Shown: positions 7,981 through 17,974, numbered from the stretch's first letter. The stretch is DNA of 64,000 nucleotides from Streptococcus pseudoporcinus LQ 940-04 (GCF_000188035.1 NZ_AEUY02000003.1:166945-230944); one strand, 5' to 3'. Notes: a model not told the origin generated them from the letters alone. Numbers and translations are program-made.

Positions 7981-9797
7981 TGTATTCCAGGCAAAAAGCA
8001 TTTGTCTTTGGACTCTTGGGTCTCGCCTTTGGCTATTTCTGCCATCGTCTAACCCTACTCTATGATAGTTTAACTAATGCCCCACCTATGGAACGTATTG
8101 CCTACCTCTTAGGAGAGGGGTTAAATCAGGTTTTCAATCCTTTATGGCTATTTTCCTTTACTCAAAAATCTTTTCTTGCCTTTATCCTTGGGGTTCTAAT
8201 GATGACGCTAGTCTATCTTTATGTATCGACAGGACAGAAAGTCTATCGGGAAGGGGAAGAATATGGTTCTGCACGATTTGGAACCAGTAAGGAAAAGCGG
8301 AACTTTTACAGTAAGAATCCTTTCAATGACACGATTTTGGCTCGTGATGTTCGTCTAACCTTGTTGGAAAAGAAGAAACCCCAGTTTGACCGAAATAAAA
8401 ATTTGATTGTCATTGGGGGTTCTGGGGCAGGTAAGACCTTTCGCTTTGTGAAACCCAACCTTATCCAACTTAACTGTTCCAATATTGTCGTAGATCCGAA
8501 AGACCATTTGGCTGAGAAGACAGGTAAACTCTTTTTAGAAAACGGTTATCAGGTTAAGGTTTTAGACTTGGTTAATATGACCAATTCAGACGGTTTTAAT
8601 CCCTTTCGTTATGTAGAAACAGAGAATGATTTGAACCGTATGTTAACGGTCTATTTTAATAATACCAAAGGAAATGGTTCTCGCAGTGATCCGTTTTGGG
8701 ATGAGGCTTCCATGACATTGGTGAGAGCTATTGCCTCTTACTTGGTGGATTTTTACAATCCTCCAGGAAGTTCTAAGCAAGAGCAGGAAGCAAGACGTAA
8801 GCGTGGCCGTTATCCAGCCTTTTCTGAGATTGGGAAACTCATCAAACTCTTATCAAAGGGAGACAATCAGGACAAAAGTATACTTGAAGTCCTGTTTGAA
8901 GACTATGCTAAGAAATATGGTCATGAGAACTTTACCATGAGAAACTGGGCAGATTTTCAAAACTATAAGGATAAGACCTTGGATTCGGTGATTGCGGTCA
9001 CAACAGCTAAATTTGCCCTCTTTAATATTCAATCGGTGATTGATTTGACGCAAAGAGACACTATGGATTTGAAAACGTGGGGCACTCAAAAGACCATGGT
9101 CTATCTTGTTATTCCAGACAATGATACGACCTTTCGTTTCCTATCTGCTTTATTTTTCTCTACGGTTTTCTCCACTTTGACCAGACAGGCTGATGTTGAC
9201 TTTAAAGGGCAACTGCCTATTCATGTTAGAAGCTATCTGGATGAGTTTGCGAATGTCGGAGAAATCCCAGACTTCGCTGAACAAACCTCAACAGTCCGCT
9301 CTAGGAATATGAGTCTTGTGCCTATTCTCCAAAATATCGCTCAACTCCAAGGACTTTATAAGGAAAAAGAAGCTTGGAAAACTATACTGGGGAACTGTGA
9401 CAGTCTCCTCTATTTGGGTGGGAATGACGAGGAAACTTTCAAATTCATGAGTGGACTTTTAGGCAAACAAACCGTTGATGTCAGAAGCACCAGTCGTTCT
9501 TTTGGGCAGACGGGTTCAAGTTCTACCTCTCATCAGAAAATTGCTCGTGACTTGATGACGGCTGATGAAGTTGGAACTATGAAACGAGATGAGTGCCTCG
9601 TACGCATTGCAGGGGTTCCTGTTTTTCGAACCAAGAAATATTTTCCTCTCAAACATAAACATTGGAAGTTGCTCGCTGATAAGGAAACCGATGACCGTTG
9701 GTGGAACTATCACATCAATCCCTTGGCTAAAGAGGAAGAATTGGACTTGTCAGACTATCAAATAAGGGATTTAAGCACAGAAACGTCACTACATTAA
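7980..9797 (+). CDS. virD4: type IV coupling protein VirD4/TraG (outer ICE)
   Basis: Hexameric ATPase that couples the relaxase-DNA complex to the transfer channel. The 605-aa product has two N-terminal membrane segments (about 8-25 and 62-82), the YGSARFGT segment typical of the family near 95-102, Walker A GGSGAGKT at 146-153, and Walker B/DEFANVGEIPDF near 414. Length is normal and no key residue is missing. It is coupled to pcfB upstream and followed by pilin and channel genes. This is the only intact VirD4 in the window, because the inner ICE copy is interrupted. Confidence 0.93.
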   Translation: MYSRQKAFVFGLLGLAFGYFCHRLTLLYDSLTNAPPMERIAYLLGEGLNQVFNPLWLFSFTQKSFLAFILGVLMMTLVYLYVSTGQKVYREGEEYGSARFGTSKEKRNFYSKNPFNDTILARDVRLTLLEKKKPQFDRNKNLIVIGGSGAGKTFRFVKPNLIQLNCSNIVVDPKDHLAEKTGKLFLENGYQVKVLDLVNMTNSDGFNPFRYVETENDLNRMLTVYFNNTKGNGSRSDPFWDEASMTLVRAIASYLVDFYNPPGSSKQEQEARRKRGRYPAFSEIGKLIKLLSKGDNQDKSILEVLFEDYAKKYGHENFTMRNWADFQNYKDKTLDSVIAVTTAKFALFNIQSVIDLTQRDTMDLKTWGTQKTMVYLVIPDNDTTFRFLSALFFSTVFSTLTRQADVDFKGQLPIHVRSYLDEFANVGEIPDFAEQTSTVRSRNMSLVPILQNIAQLQGLYKEKEAWKTILGNCDSLLYLGGNDEETFKFMSGLLGKQTVDVRSTSRSFGQTGSSSTSHQKIARDLMTADEVGTMKRDECLVRIAGVPVFRTKKYFPLKHKHWKLLADKETDDRWWNYHINPLAKEEELDLSDYQIRDLSTETSLH

Positions 9798-9814
9798 TAG
9801 AAATGAGGAAAAAT

Positions 9815-10057
9815 ATGAATCAAAAACTAACAGGCTTTGTTTACGGAGTGGACGCCAGCTCCATGTTCTCCCAGGCCATGTCTCTATTACAAAAAGGCTT
9901 GATTGCAGTAGGAGCCTTTCTTGTAGTCATGGGCATTATCAACCTTTCAACCAACATTAAAGATGGTGGGCCAGGCGTCCGAAATGCCATTTTAGAAATT
10001 GTTGGTGGTGTCATGGTGGGAGCCGCAGGTGCTTTTGTGACACAGATTACCATTTAG
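9815..10057 (+). CDS. small two-span membrane protein, VirB2/TrbC-like (Maff2-like)
   Basis: An 80-aa protein with two hydrophobic helices (GLIAVGAFLVVMGIINL, and IVGGVMVGAAGAFVTQITI) around a short polar loop containing NIKDGGPG. This is the size and layout of pilin-like or Maff2-type subunits found just before the VirB6-like gene in Firmicute ICEs. ATG 9815 follows GAGGA; an ATG at 9803 overlaps that site. The inner ICE counterpart is at 48131. Confidence 0.7.
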   Translation: MNQKLTGFVYGVDASSMFSQAMSLLQKGLIAVGAFLVVMGIINLSTNIKDGGPGVRNAILEIVGGVMVGAAGAFVTQITI

Positions 10058-10075
10058 AGGAGGTCAGAACATGAC

Positions 10076-10930
10076 ATGATGATGAATTTTACGTCACCTT
10101 TTGTATTTCTAGCCTCTGAAAAAGTGTCAAGCGATAGCCTTTTTGAAGGGTTTCAGGTCGATTTAGAATCAACTGCTAACTTGGTTAAGTCACTGGCGGA
10201 CTTTAATCCGACGGTTTGGTCTTACATGACAGCCATTACCAAGGGTATTATGCAGCCCTTGGGAGTAGCTATTCTTGCGGTAGTTCTTGTACTCGAATTT
10301 TCAAAAATGGCCAAGAAAATCGCAAACTCAGGCGGTGCAATGACCTTTGAAGCCATAGCACCTATGATTGTCAGCTACATCATGGTCGCGGTCGTGATTA
10401 CCAATACGACGGTTATTGTGGAAGCCATTATTGCCATTGCCTCATATGTTATTGAACAAGTGGCAAGTCTTGTCACGAATGGTGGTGCTAATTATGATAC
10501 CATCTCAGGCATTAAGGGATCTGGAATTGTAGGAAAAATGATTATTGGCTTTTTTGCGATTCTCATTTGGTTGGTACGAATGGCCAGTATTATGGTTGTC
10601 AATATCTTGATTACCATTCGCTTTATCCAACTCTATCTGATGATTCCTTTTGCCCCTGTTACCATTCCGACCTTCCTTAGTGATGACTGGAGAAGTGTTG
10701 GGATTGGTTACCTTAAAAACATCATGGTCTATGCCGTTCAAGGTATTTTGATTTTTCTAATTGTATCTCTTGTTCCCTTGTTTGAATCGGCTGGAAAGAT
10801 TGCCGTATCAAATGGAGCTGGAGTGATGGAATCACTCGCCATTATGTTTGGTGGCTTGGTACAGGCCATATTGTTAATCATTGCCTTGGTTGGCAGTCAA
10901 CGAACCGCCCGAAGTATTTTGGGGATGTAG
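10076..10930 (+). CDS. VirB6/TrbL-like polytopic membrane protein
   Basis: Inner-membrane channel component of the conjugation system. The 284-aa protein has at least five or six membrane segments, e.g. GVAILAVVLVLEF, MIVSYIMVAVVITNTTVIV, IIGFFAILIWLVRMASIMVV and ILIFLIVSLVPLF, and a conserved loop FIQLYLMIPFAPVTIPTF. GAGGAGGT precedes it. Three consecutive ATG codons at 10076, 10079 and 10082 leave the exact start uncertain. Its position between the pilin-like and PrgI genes is standard. The inner ICE homologue is at 48366. Confidence 0.82.
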   Translation: MMMNFTSPFVFLASEKVSSDSLFEGFQVDLESTANLVKSLADFNPTVWSYMTAITKGIMQPLGVAILAVVLVLEFSKMAKKIANSGGAMTFEAIAPMIVSYIMVAVVITNTTVIVEAIIAIASYVIEQVASLVTNGGANYDTISGIKGSGIVGKMIIGFFAILIWLVRMASIMVVNILITIRFIQLYLMIPFAPVTIPTFLSDDWRSVGIGYLKNIMVYAVQGILIFLIVSLVPLFESAGKIAVSNGAGVMESLAIMFGGLVQAILLIIALVGSQRTARSILGM

Positions 10931-10991
10931 GAGGAAGGGAGTCACTATCTCGCCTCCTCTTTTTATAGCTTATTTAGATTGGAGAACATTT

Positions 10992-11345
10992 ATGAACACA
11001 CGTGTCTTTAAGGACATCTCAAAGGTTCAACACAGGGCATGGCTGGGATTTACAACTAGACAGGTTATTTTTGTATTTCCAGCTGTCGCCCTAACCATTT
11101 TGGTTTTGGGCTTGAACCTATTTTATTGGCAATTTGGGGATTGGTTTGTCTATGGTTTTGTTTTTAGCTTTACCATTCCACTCATGTTATTTGGGGTCTA
11201 TCGCCCCAACGATTTACCATTTGAAATATACCTCAAGTACCGTTTTCATTATGAACTAACGGTGCCAGACCGCACATTTACTGGAAGAAAAGGAGACCAA
11301 CGTGAAAAAATTAAAACACTCAATGAAATCAAAGACCTCTTCTAA
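10992..11345 (+). CDS. PrgI-family conjugation membrane protein
   Basis: A 117-aa product of the PrgI family, a small partner of VirB4. It begins MNTRVFKDISKVQHRAWLGFTTRQ, has two adjacent membrane segments (VIFVFPAVALTILVLGL and WFVYGFVFSFTIPLMLFGVY), and a soluble tail with FEIYLKYRFHYELT. GGAGA lies before the ATG. The end overlaps the virB4 start by 44 bp, a feature repeated in the inner ICE (49514/49815). Confidence 0.85.
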   Translation: MNTRVFKDISKVQHRAWLGFTTRQVIFVFPAVALTILVLGLNLFYWQFGDWFVYGFVFSFTIPLMLFGVYRPNDLPFEIYLKYRFHYELTVPDRTFTGRKGDQREKIKTLNEIKDLF

Positions 11346-13653
11346 TGACAAAAAGCAAAAGACGAAAACACAGAAACAGGAAATCAGCCCTTCTACCGTA
11401 AATACGTTAGCCTATCAAGGACTTTTTCAGAATGGCCTTATGCAGGTCAGTCCAAGCTATTTCTCACAAACCTATCTCTTAGGAGATGTTAATTACCAAA
11501 CAGTTGGCTTAGATGATAAGGGAGCTATCGTGGAGAAATATTCCGATTTAATCAATTCACTGGATGATAAGACCAATTTCCAACTGACTATTTTCAATCA
11601 AAAAGTTAATTTGGAAAAATTTCGTAAGAGTATTCTCTATCCCTTGCAGGAAGATGGGTTTGATACTTATCGTGATGAATTGAATCGCATGATGGATGCC
11701 AACTTAGAGGCGGGTGAGAACAACTTTTCAGCTGTCAAGTTTCTTTCATTTGGCAAGAGCGACCAAACACCAAAACTAGCTTTTCGTTCTCTGTCACAGA
11801 TTGGGGAATATTTCAAGAGTGGCTTTTCAGAGATTGATGTATCTCTTGGTTTACTTGGTGGAGAGGAGCGAGTGAATGTCCTTGCGGATATGTTACGAGG
11901 TGAAAATCATTTACCGTTTTCTTATAAGGATTTGACTCTCTCAGGTCAATCCACCAAACACTTTATTGCCCCAACCTACCTTTCCTTTAAACACAAGAAT
12001 CATATTGAATTGGACGATCGATTATTACAGATTGTTTATGTTCGCGACTATGGCATGGAGTTAGGGGATAAATTTATTCGAGACCTCATGCAGTCAGATT
12101 TGGAAGTGATGATTAGCCTACATGCCAAAGGCTCTACTAAGTCTGAAACCATGACCAAGCTACGAACCAAGAAGACCTTGATGGAATCACAAAAGATTGG
12201 TGAACAACAAAAAATGGCTCGGACTGGAATCTATTTGGAGAAGGTCGGCCATGTTCTTGAGAACAACATCGATGAAGCTGAAGCTCTTCTTCAAACCATG
12301 ACCCAAACAGGAGATAAACTGTTTGACACCGTATTTCTAATTGGCGTGCTAGCGGATACTGAAGACCAACTCAAACAATCTCTTGATATTATCAAGCAAG
12401 TGGCAGGGTCTAATGATATGATTATTGATAACTTGACCTATATGCAAGAAGCTGCCTTTAATAGTCTCTTGCCATTTGGGAAGAACTATCTCGAAGGTGT
12501 TTCTCGGTCTCTATTGACTTCAAATATTGCCGTGAATGCACCTTGGACTTCCGTAGATATTCATGACAAGGGTGGGAAATTTTATGGCATCAATCAAATC
12601 TCAAGTAATATCATCAGTATTGACCGTGGCAAGTTAAATACTCCATCAGGTTTGATTTTAGGGACTTCTGGAGCTGGCAAAGGGATGGCGACAAAACACG
12701 AAATCATCTCAACTAAGCTCAAGGAAGCAGATAGTGATACTGAAATTATTATTGTTGACCCAGAAAATGAGTACAGTATTATCGGTCAAGCCTTTGGTGG
12801 GGAGAGTATTGATATTGCCCCAGATTCCACTACCTTTTTAAATGTCTTAGATCTATCAGATGAGAATATGGATGAGGATCCGGTCAAGGTCAAGTCCGAA
12901 TTTCTCTTGTCCTGGATTGGAAAGCTCTTGGACCGCAAAATGGATGGTCGCGAAAAGTCGCTGATAGACCGTGTGACACGCCTCACCTATAAGCATTTTG
13001 ACACACCATCCTTGGTCGAATGGGTCTTTGTCTTATCTCAACAACCTGAACAGGAAGCTAAGGACTTGGCACTGGATATGGAACTCTATGTGGAAGGGTC
13101 GCTGGACATATTTTCACATCGGACCAATATTAAAACAGACAGTCATTTCCTGATTTACAATGTCAAAAAGTTAGGCGATGAATTAAAACAAATTGCCCTT
13201 ATGGTTATCTTTGACCAGATTTGGAACCGTGTGGTGAAAAACCAAAAACTAGGAAAGAAGACCTGGATATACTTTGATGAGATGCAGCTTCTCTTATTAG
13301 ACAAGTATGCCTCTGATTTCTTCTTTAAACTCTGGAGTCGTGTCCGTAAGTATGGGGCGATACCGACAGGCATTACTCAAAATGTAGAGACTCTTCTTTT
13401 AGATGCCAATGGCAGACGTATTATTGCCAATAGCGAGTTTATGATTCTTTTAAAACAGGCTAAGAGCGATCGCGAAGAGTTGGTGCATATGCTTGGGCTT
13501 TCCAAGGAACTGGAGAAATACTTGGTCAATCCTGAAAAAGGGGCTGGCCTAATCAAGGCCGGTTCCACAGTTGTTCCTTTCAAGAATAAGATTCCACAAC
13601 ACACCAAGCTCTTTGACATCATGAGTACGGACCCTGAAAAAATGAGGACATGA
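11302..13653 (+). CDS. virB4: VirB4-family conjugation ATPase (outer ICE)
   Basis: ATPase that energises assembly and transport of the transfer channel. The 783-aa product has a Lys-rich N-terminus, a VirB4 N-domain and a C-terminal ATPase domain. Walker A reads GTSGAGKG (about residues 454-461), with Gly where Ser or Thr is usual; Walker B is WIYFDEMQLLL. A conserved GITQN follows. The start is GTG 11302 with GGAG before it, inside the end of prgI. The inner ICE copy at 49815 has the normal GKS. Otherwise length and layout are typical. Confidence 0.92.
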   Translation: MKKLKHSMKSKTSSNDKKQKTKTQKQEISPSTVNTLAYQGLFQNGLMQVSPSYFSQTYLLGDVNYQTVGLDDKGAIVEKYSDLINSLDDKTNFQLTIFNQKVNLEKFRKSILYPLQEDGFDTYRDELNRMMDANLEAGENNFSAVKFLSFGKSDQTPKLAFRSLSQIGEYFKSGFSEIDVSLGLLGGEERVNVLADMLRGENHLPFSYKDLTLSGQSTKHFIAPTYLSFKHKNHIELDDRLLQIVYVRDYGMELGDKFIRDLMQSDLEVMISLHAKGSTKSETMTKLRTKKTLMESQKIGEQQKMARTGIYLEKVGHVLENNIDEAEALLQTMTQTGDKLFDTVFLIGVLADTEDQLKQSLDIIKQVAGSNDMIIDNLTYMQEAAFNSLLPFGKNYLEGVSRSLLTSNIAVNAPWTSVDIHDKGGKFYGINQISSNIISIDRGKLNTPSGLILGTSGAGKGMATKHEIISTKLKEADSDTEIIIVDPENEYSIIGQAFGGESIDIAPDSTTFLNVLDLSDENMDEDPVKVKSEFLLSWIGKLLDRKMDGREKSLIDRVTRLTYKHFDTPSLVEWVFVLSQQPEQEAKDLALDMELYVEGSLDIFSHRTNIKTDSHFLIYNVKKLGDELKQIALMVIFDQIWNRVVKNQKLGKKTWIYFDEMQLLLLDKYASDFFFKLWSRVRKYGAIPTGITQNVETLLLDANGRRIIANSEFMILLKQAKSDREELVHMLGLSKELEKYLVNPEKGAGLIKAGSTVVPFKNKIPQHTKLFDIMSTDPEKMRT

Positions 13654-13654
13654 G

Positions 13655-16456
13655 ATGAAAGAGGATAAAAAGCTAGTCAAACAAGCCAGGCAAAATTTTC
13701 GAAGCAACTTAAAATCAGCCCGTATGCATTATCGGAAAGAAGTTAGAGCCTTAAAACAGACTGTTCCTAAAAAAGGACGATTTCGTAAACCAGCCCAAAA
13801 TTCTCTGTTTCAGGAAAAGAAAACAGAGTTAAAAGAAAATCTACTCAGTAGCCAACAAGAAGCAGAAGAGAAGTTTCTAAAGAGAATTACCCATGTGTCT
13901 CCTAGACTGTTGAAGGTAAAGGAAATCAAGAACTATCGACTTCCTCAAGCTCAAGAGCGTTTGCGGACGGCAAGAAAACATTTGTCAGAAGTGAAACTAA
14001 GTGAGAAGCAAAAGGCAGTTAATCCCAAGTTTACCTTCCAAAAAGATAAATCTTCCTTGAAGTCTCGCTTTCAGTTTCACCAAGAAAAGTCATTCGATCG
14101 ACTCAGTGCAGAAAAAGAAGTAAGTTCTGCCAAACGTGAGGTCAAACAACTCAAGAAAGTCCAAAAGTCTAAGAAAAACTCCACCAAGTTCAAAGTTGGA
14201 TTAGGCTTAGCTGCCTCTGAATCGCTTGACTTGGTGGCACAGGATGATGATTTAGATGGTCTAAGAACCTTAAAGGATACTAGCTTGAAAGCCAGACGCT
14301 ATGGCAGGTTTACCTATCAAGCAGGTAAAGTGGCGGTGAAAAGTGGTCAGACTGGTGTGAGTTTTACAAAGACAAAAGTGGCTCATGGAAAGGAACGATT
14401 CCACAACTTCAAAAAGGGAAAAGGATTCACACGGCAGAAACCTCTTAAACCACAAAGACGCTATCAAACCTTTTTAAAGCATGCCAGAAAGCACAGTCTA
14501 GCAGGAGTTAAGGGGATTGCCCAAGCCATTAAGGGAAGTCTGACCTTCTTTTCTGCAATTGCGGGAAATCCTTTGACTTGGATTGTCTCAGGCATTTTCT
14601 TGATACTCCTTTTGATGATGAGCTTTTTCATGAGTGTCTCAGGTAGCAGTGCCATTCAACAAGATGAGATGGAATTGACCAAGGCCTATACCCGCATGAC
14701 GTGGGAAGATGCGGAACATACGAGAACCAACGAAAAAGGGATTGCCTACTACACCAAAATTGATGAGGTCATGGTTTACATGAATCATCAATACCAAGAC
14801 TACAAGCTTGACGATTTCATGGAAAAAGGTGGTGCGACCTACAAAGCATTTCTCAGTCAAGTGTGGATGGACTTAAATGGTGGTGATTCTATTAAATCTA
14901 TGTCTGACTTGTATAAAGAACCTGCTTACAAGCTGTCTGAGGAGGACCAGGAAGAGCTAAAGGAATTGACCGAAGAAGGCAACTATTTAGCTCTTCAAGA
15001 ATTGGACAATCCCTTTCAGGGCCGGACTGACGAGGATAGCTTAAACATGACCTACCGATATGGTTATGAGGTCATTGATGAGAAACCAACGCTTCATCAC
15101 CATATCATCTTAGAAGCAAAAGAAGGTCAAGTCATTGTGTCTCCGATGGATGGCAAGGTATCTCTTGATGGAGAGAACGTTGTTTTGACATCTGGTAAGG
15201 GAGTGAATAAGACTAAACTAACCTTGTTTGGCATTCATTCAGGCCGAGTGAGTGAACATCAACAAGTCTTGGCAGGAGATATTATTGGTCAGACCAAAGA
15301 CGGAACGGGTCTAAAACTCACCTATCAAAAGATTGATGATGACACGGATAAGTTGGTCTATGTCAATCCAGCATTCTACTTTCCAAAAGTGATTCAGGTT
15401 CAGACCACCATTCTTCCAACTATCGGTCAGTTTGGCGGCGATGAGTTCGAGAGAGCCAAGGCAATTTATGACTATCTTAAAAGCAAAGGTGCGACCAATC
15501 AAGCTATCGCAGCCATTCTAGGTAACTGGTCGGTAGAATCCTCCATTAATCCAAAACGAGCTGAAGGCGACTATTTATCTCCACCTGTTGGTGCGACAGA
15601 TAGTTCGTGGGATGATGAGGGCTGGCTCACACTTAATGGTCCAACTATATACAATGGACGTTACCCAAATATTCTCAAACGTGGTTTAGGCTTAGGCCAA
15701 TGGACAGATACCGCGGATGGTTCACGCAGACATACTTTATTGTTGGAATATGCCAAAGGAAAACATCAAAAATGGTATGACTTAGGCTTACAACTGGATT
15801 TCATGTTGTATGGGGATAGTCCTTATTACACCAACTGGTTAAAGGACTTCTTCAAAAATTCAGGCAGTCCAGCTAGTCTTGCCCAGCTCTTTCTCATTTA
15901 CTGGGAAGGAAATAGTGGTGATAAGCTACTTGAACGTCAAACACGAGCCAGTGAGTGGTATTACCAAATTGAAAAAGGCTTTAGTCAACCTAACGGTGGG
16001 ACAGCACAAAGCGATCCAAAAGCACTTGAAGCTGTACGAGAAGACCTTTTTGAAAACTCTATTCCAGGAGGTGGTGACGGTATGGGTTACGCTTACGGCC
16101 AATGTACTTGGGGAGTCGCAGCCCGTATCAATCAACTGGGTCTAAAACTCAAAGGTAAAAACGGTGAGAAGATTCCAATTATCAGTACCATGGGCAATGG
16201 CCAAGATTGGGTACGAACAGCCGCAAGTCTCGGTGGAGAGACAGGGACAAGTCCACAAGAAGGAGCTATCCTTTCCTTTGCGGGAGGAGGACATGGCACC
16301 CCAACAGAATACGGACATGTGGCTTTTGTGGAGAAAGTCTACCCAGACGGTTCATTCCTTATCTCAGAAACCAACTACAATGGCAATCCAAACTATACCT
16401 TCCGTAAATTATCTGGAGTGGATAGTAGCTTGAGTTTTGCTTATACGACGAAATAA
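13655..16456 (+). CDS. conjugation cell-wall hydrolase with lysozyme-like and CHAP domains
   Basis: VirB1-like enzyme thought to open peptidoglycan for the transfer channel. The 933-aa product has a very Lys/Arg-rich cytoplasmic N-terminus (1-300), one membrane segment at about 306-330, and an extracellular part. A phage-tail lysozyme-like domain begins near 590 (ERAKAIYDYLKSKGAT, then ILGNWSVESSINP, with Glu as likely acid). A C-terminal CHAP domain has QCTWG with Cys 817 and YGHVAF with His 888. A beta-rich stretch near 485-550 (VSPMDGKVSLDG, FGIHSGRVSEHQ) resembles a degenerate lysostaphin/M23 module. It follows virB4 by 1 bp and ends in a strong terminator. Confidence 0.88.
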   Translation: MKEDKKLVKQARQNFRSNLKSARMHYRKEVRALKQTVPKKGRFRKPAQNSLFQEKKTELKENLLSSQQEAEEKFLKRITHVSPRLLKVKEIKNYRLPQAQERLRTARKHLSEVKLSEKQKAVNPKFTFQKDKSSLKSRFQFHQEKSFDRLSAEKEVSSAKREVKQLKKVQKSKKNSTKFKVGLGLAASESLDLVAQDDDLDGLRTLKDTSLKARRYGRFTYQAGKVAVKSGQTGVSFTKTKVAHGKERFHNFKKGKGFTRQKPLKPQRRYQTFLKHARKHSLAGVKGIAQAIKGSLTFFSAIAGNPLTWIVSGIFLILLLMMSFFMSVSGSSAIQQDEMELTKAYTRMTWEDAEHTRTNEKGIAYYTKIDEVMVYMNHQYQDYKLDDFMEKGGATYKAFLSQVWMDLNGGDSIKSMSDLYKEPAYKLSEEDQEELKELTEEGNYLALQELDNPFQGRTDEDSLNMTYRYGYEVIDEKPTLHHHIILEAKEGQVIVSPMDGKVSLDGENVVLTSGKGVNKTKLTLFGIHSGRVSEHQQVLAGDIIGQTKDGTGLKLTYQKIDDDTDKLVYVNPAFYFPKVIQVQTTILPTIGQFGGDEFERAKAIYDYLKSKGATNQAIAAILGNWSVESSINPKRAEGDYLSPPVGATDSSWDDEGWLTLNGPTIYNGRYPNILKRGLGLGQWTDTADGSRRHTLLLEYAKGKHQKWYDLGLQLDFMLYGDSPYYTNWLKDFFKNSGSPASLAQLFLIYWEGNSGDKLLERQTRASEWYYQIEKGFSQPNGGTAQSDPKALEAVREDLFENSIPGGGDGMGYAYGQCTWGVAARINQLGLKLKGKNGEKIPIISTMGNGQDWVRTAASLGGETGTSPQEGAILSFAGGGHGTPTEYGHVAFVEKVYPDGSFLISETNYNGNPNYTFRKLSGVDSSLSFAYTTK

Positions 16457-16457
16457 A

Positions 16458-16503
16458 AAAGGATATGCTAACAATAACTTGATTAGTTAGCATATCCTTT
16501 TCC
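16458..16503. terminator. bidirectional terminator between transfer operon and abiE
   Basis: A perfect 15-bp stem: AAAGGATATGCTAAC (16458-16472) with GTTAGCATATCCTTT (16486-16500), a 13-base loop, and T-runs in both directions. It serves the rightward transfer operon and the leftward abiE operon. Confidence 0.9.
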
Positions 16504-16541
16504 TTTAATGTCACGATTACCTAGTGGGGCAGTTAAAAGTT

Positions 16542-17387
16542 TTAATCAGAGTCAGTAGAAATAATAATTGTAATAAGACTAATCATCTCATCAAGCACAT
16601 TTGCAAGTGAAATTCCTTTTGTATAACTATATTTTTTTGAATAATTTTGCCATTGTTGATTCTGAGTAGGATCAGATTTGAATCTCTCGAGTAGTTCAAT
16701 AATTTTTTCGAAATCGAGCTCAGTTTCGCGATAGGAAAAAGTTCTTTGGCAAGCATTTTTTAACTGATTGAAATCAATATCTTTTTTCTTCAATTTTGAA
16801 AGAATATAAACATCGTAAAAGTCTTTGCTTCTGCTGTTCAAGAAGTTTCGTGAATAGATGGTTTGGAGTTTTTCAGCTAGAATTGTTTCAATTGTATAAG
16901 CAATGATTGGAAAATTGTCTTCATCAAAAATAGCTTTATAGTCGTATGTTATCGGCTGAGGAGTTACAACATCACCTGTCGCAATATCCAAATGGATAAC
17001 TTGTTTAATATTCTCAAGTTGGCACGAAATTGTTGCTCGATAGCCACCATAGTCATCACTTTCTTTAATAGTTGTGATTGATTGAATCACAAAAGATATA
17101 CCTTCTTCGGAATCTGCTAAAATTTCCTTGAGTTGCTGTTTAACAGTTTCTTCTGAGAGTGTTATTTGATGGAATAAAAAGTCAATATCAACAGTGCTAC
17201 GAGATTCAACTCCGATGACATTCGACAGTAGGAATCCTCCTTTGAAGATATAGTGATTTGAATAAGAACTTTGACTTAATTTTTTCAAAATGACTTCTAG
17301 GAAGTAATAGGTCATCACGGAATTAAAGGTTAAACCAGTATTCTTTGATATTTTATGACAGAGTGCTGTTAATTTAGCTTTGTTCAT
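16542..17387 (-). CDS. abiEii: AbiEii nucleotidyltransferase toxin
   Basis: Toxin half of the type IV AbiE toxin-antitoxin / abortive phage infection system. AbiEii proteins are DNA-polymerase-beta-like nucleotidyltransferases. The 281-aa product shows the family signature IFKGGFLLSNVIGVESRSTVDIDF (residues about 47-70), with the conserved GG, the R-ST pair and the D-D metal ligands, and a second region AEKLQTIYSRNFLNSRSKDFYD near 170. It overlaps the antitoxin gene by 4 bp and points against the ICE transfer genes. Such pairs also stabilise ICEs. Confidence 0.9.
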   Translation of the reverse strand: MNKAKLTALCHKISKNTGLTFNSVMTYYFLEVILKKLSQSSYSNHYIFKGGFLLSNVIGVESRSTVDIDFLFHQITLSEETVKQQLKEILADSEEGISFVIQSITTIKESDDYGGYRATISCQLENIKQVIHLDIATGDVVTPQPITYDYKAIFDEDNFPIIAYTIETILAEKLQTIYSRNFLNSRSKDFYDVYILSKLKKKDIDFNQLKNACQRTFSYRETELDFEKIIELLERFKSDPTQNQQWQNYSKKYSYTKGISLANVLDEMISLITIIISTDSD

Positions 17388-17974
17388 ATTAGAACCTCCA
17401 GAGTTTGTTTAACTTTTTCTAAAGTATTCATTTTTGTCGCATATTCATAGAGTTTTGCTAGATTTTTTTTAGGATAGTTCCCATAAGATTGAAGTGTCTT
17501 GACAAAGAGTTCGGAATCAATCTTTTCTCGATGTATTACAAAATCACAAATAATACGTTCAAAATCATATACCCTTACGTTGTTTCCCATAGGAGTAGGT
17601 ACAGTAGTCATTCCCAGCTCGCTGTATTCTTTAGAGACAAAGTGAATGTTTAGATTAGCTGGAGGAGTATTAAAGCGGTAGCCTCTAGGAACTGTCACAT
17701 CAAAATATTGTGGAATTTCATCTGTAAACTGTTGTAGATACAGTGCCGAAATATAAGAGAAAATAGCCTTAGGAAAACGATATTGAAAGAAGTAGTATTC
17801 ATCATAGTCTCCGTTTTGGGTTAGGAAAATACCTTTTTCAACTCGGAAGATAATGCCTTCTTTCTCTAGTCTTGTCAGATATATTGTTGGAATACCTAGT
17901 GCTTTACAATCTTTGTTTGTGACAATGCCATTGTTCTTTTCTATAAAATCGAGTAGAATCTCTTTTTTTGACAT
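17384..17974 (-). CDS. abiEi: AbiEi antitoxin / transcriptional repressor
   Basis: Antitoxin that represses its own operon. The 196-aa product begins MSKKEILLDFIEKNNGIVTNKDC, a winged-helix domain (1-60) that includes TIYLTRLEKEGIIFRVEKGIFL, followed by the AbiEi core with RVYDFERIICDFVIHREKID. The chosen start is ATG 17974, after a GGGGGG stretch; an in-frame GTG four codons up overlaps that stretch. An inverted repeat with a promoter lies immediately upstream. Confidence 0.88.
   Translation of the reverse strand: MSKKEILLDFIEKNNGIVTNKDCKALGIPTIYLTRLEKEGIIFRVEKGIFLTQNGDYDEYYFFQYRFPKAIFSYISALYLQQFTDEIPQYFDVTVPRGYRFNTPPANLNIHFVSKEYSELGMTTVPTPMGNNVRVYDFERIICDFVIHREKIDSELFVKTLQSYGNYPKKNLAKLYEYATKMNTLEKVKQTLEVLI

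Noticed and set aside
10881..10991. N-terminal extension of the outer PrgI protein
   Set aside because: It overlaps the VirB6-like gene, and the ATG at 10992 has GGAGA and matches the family start.
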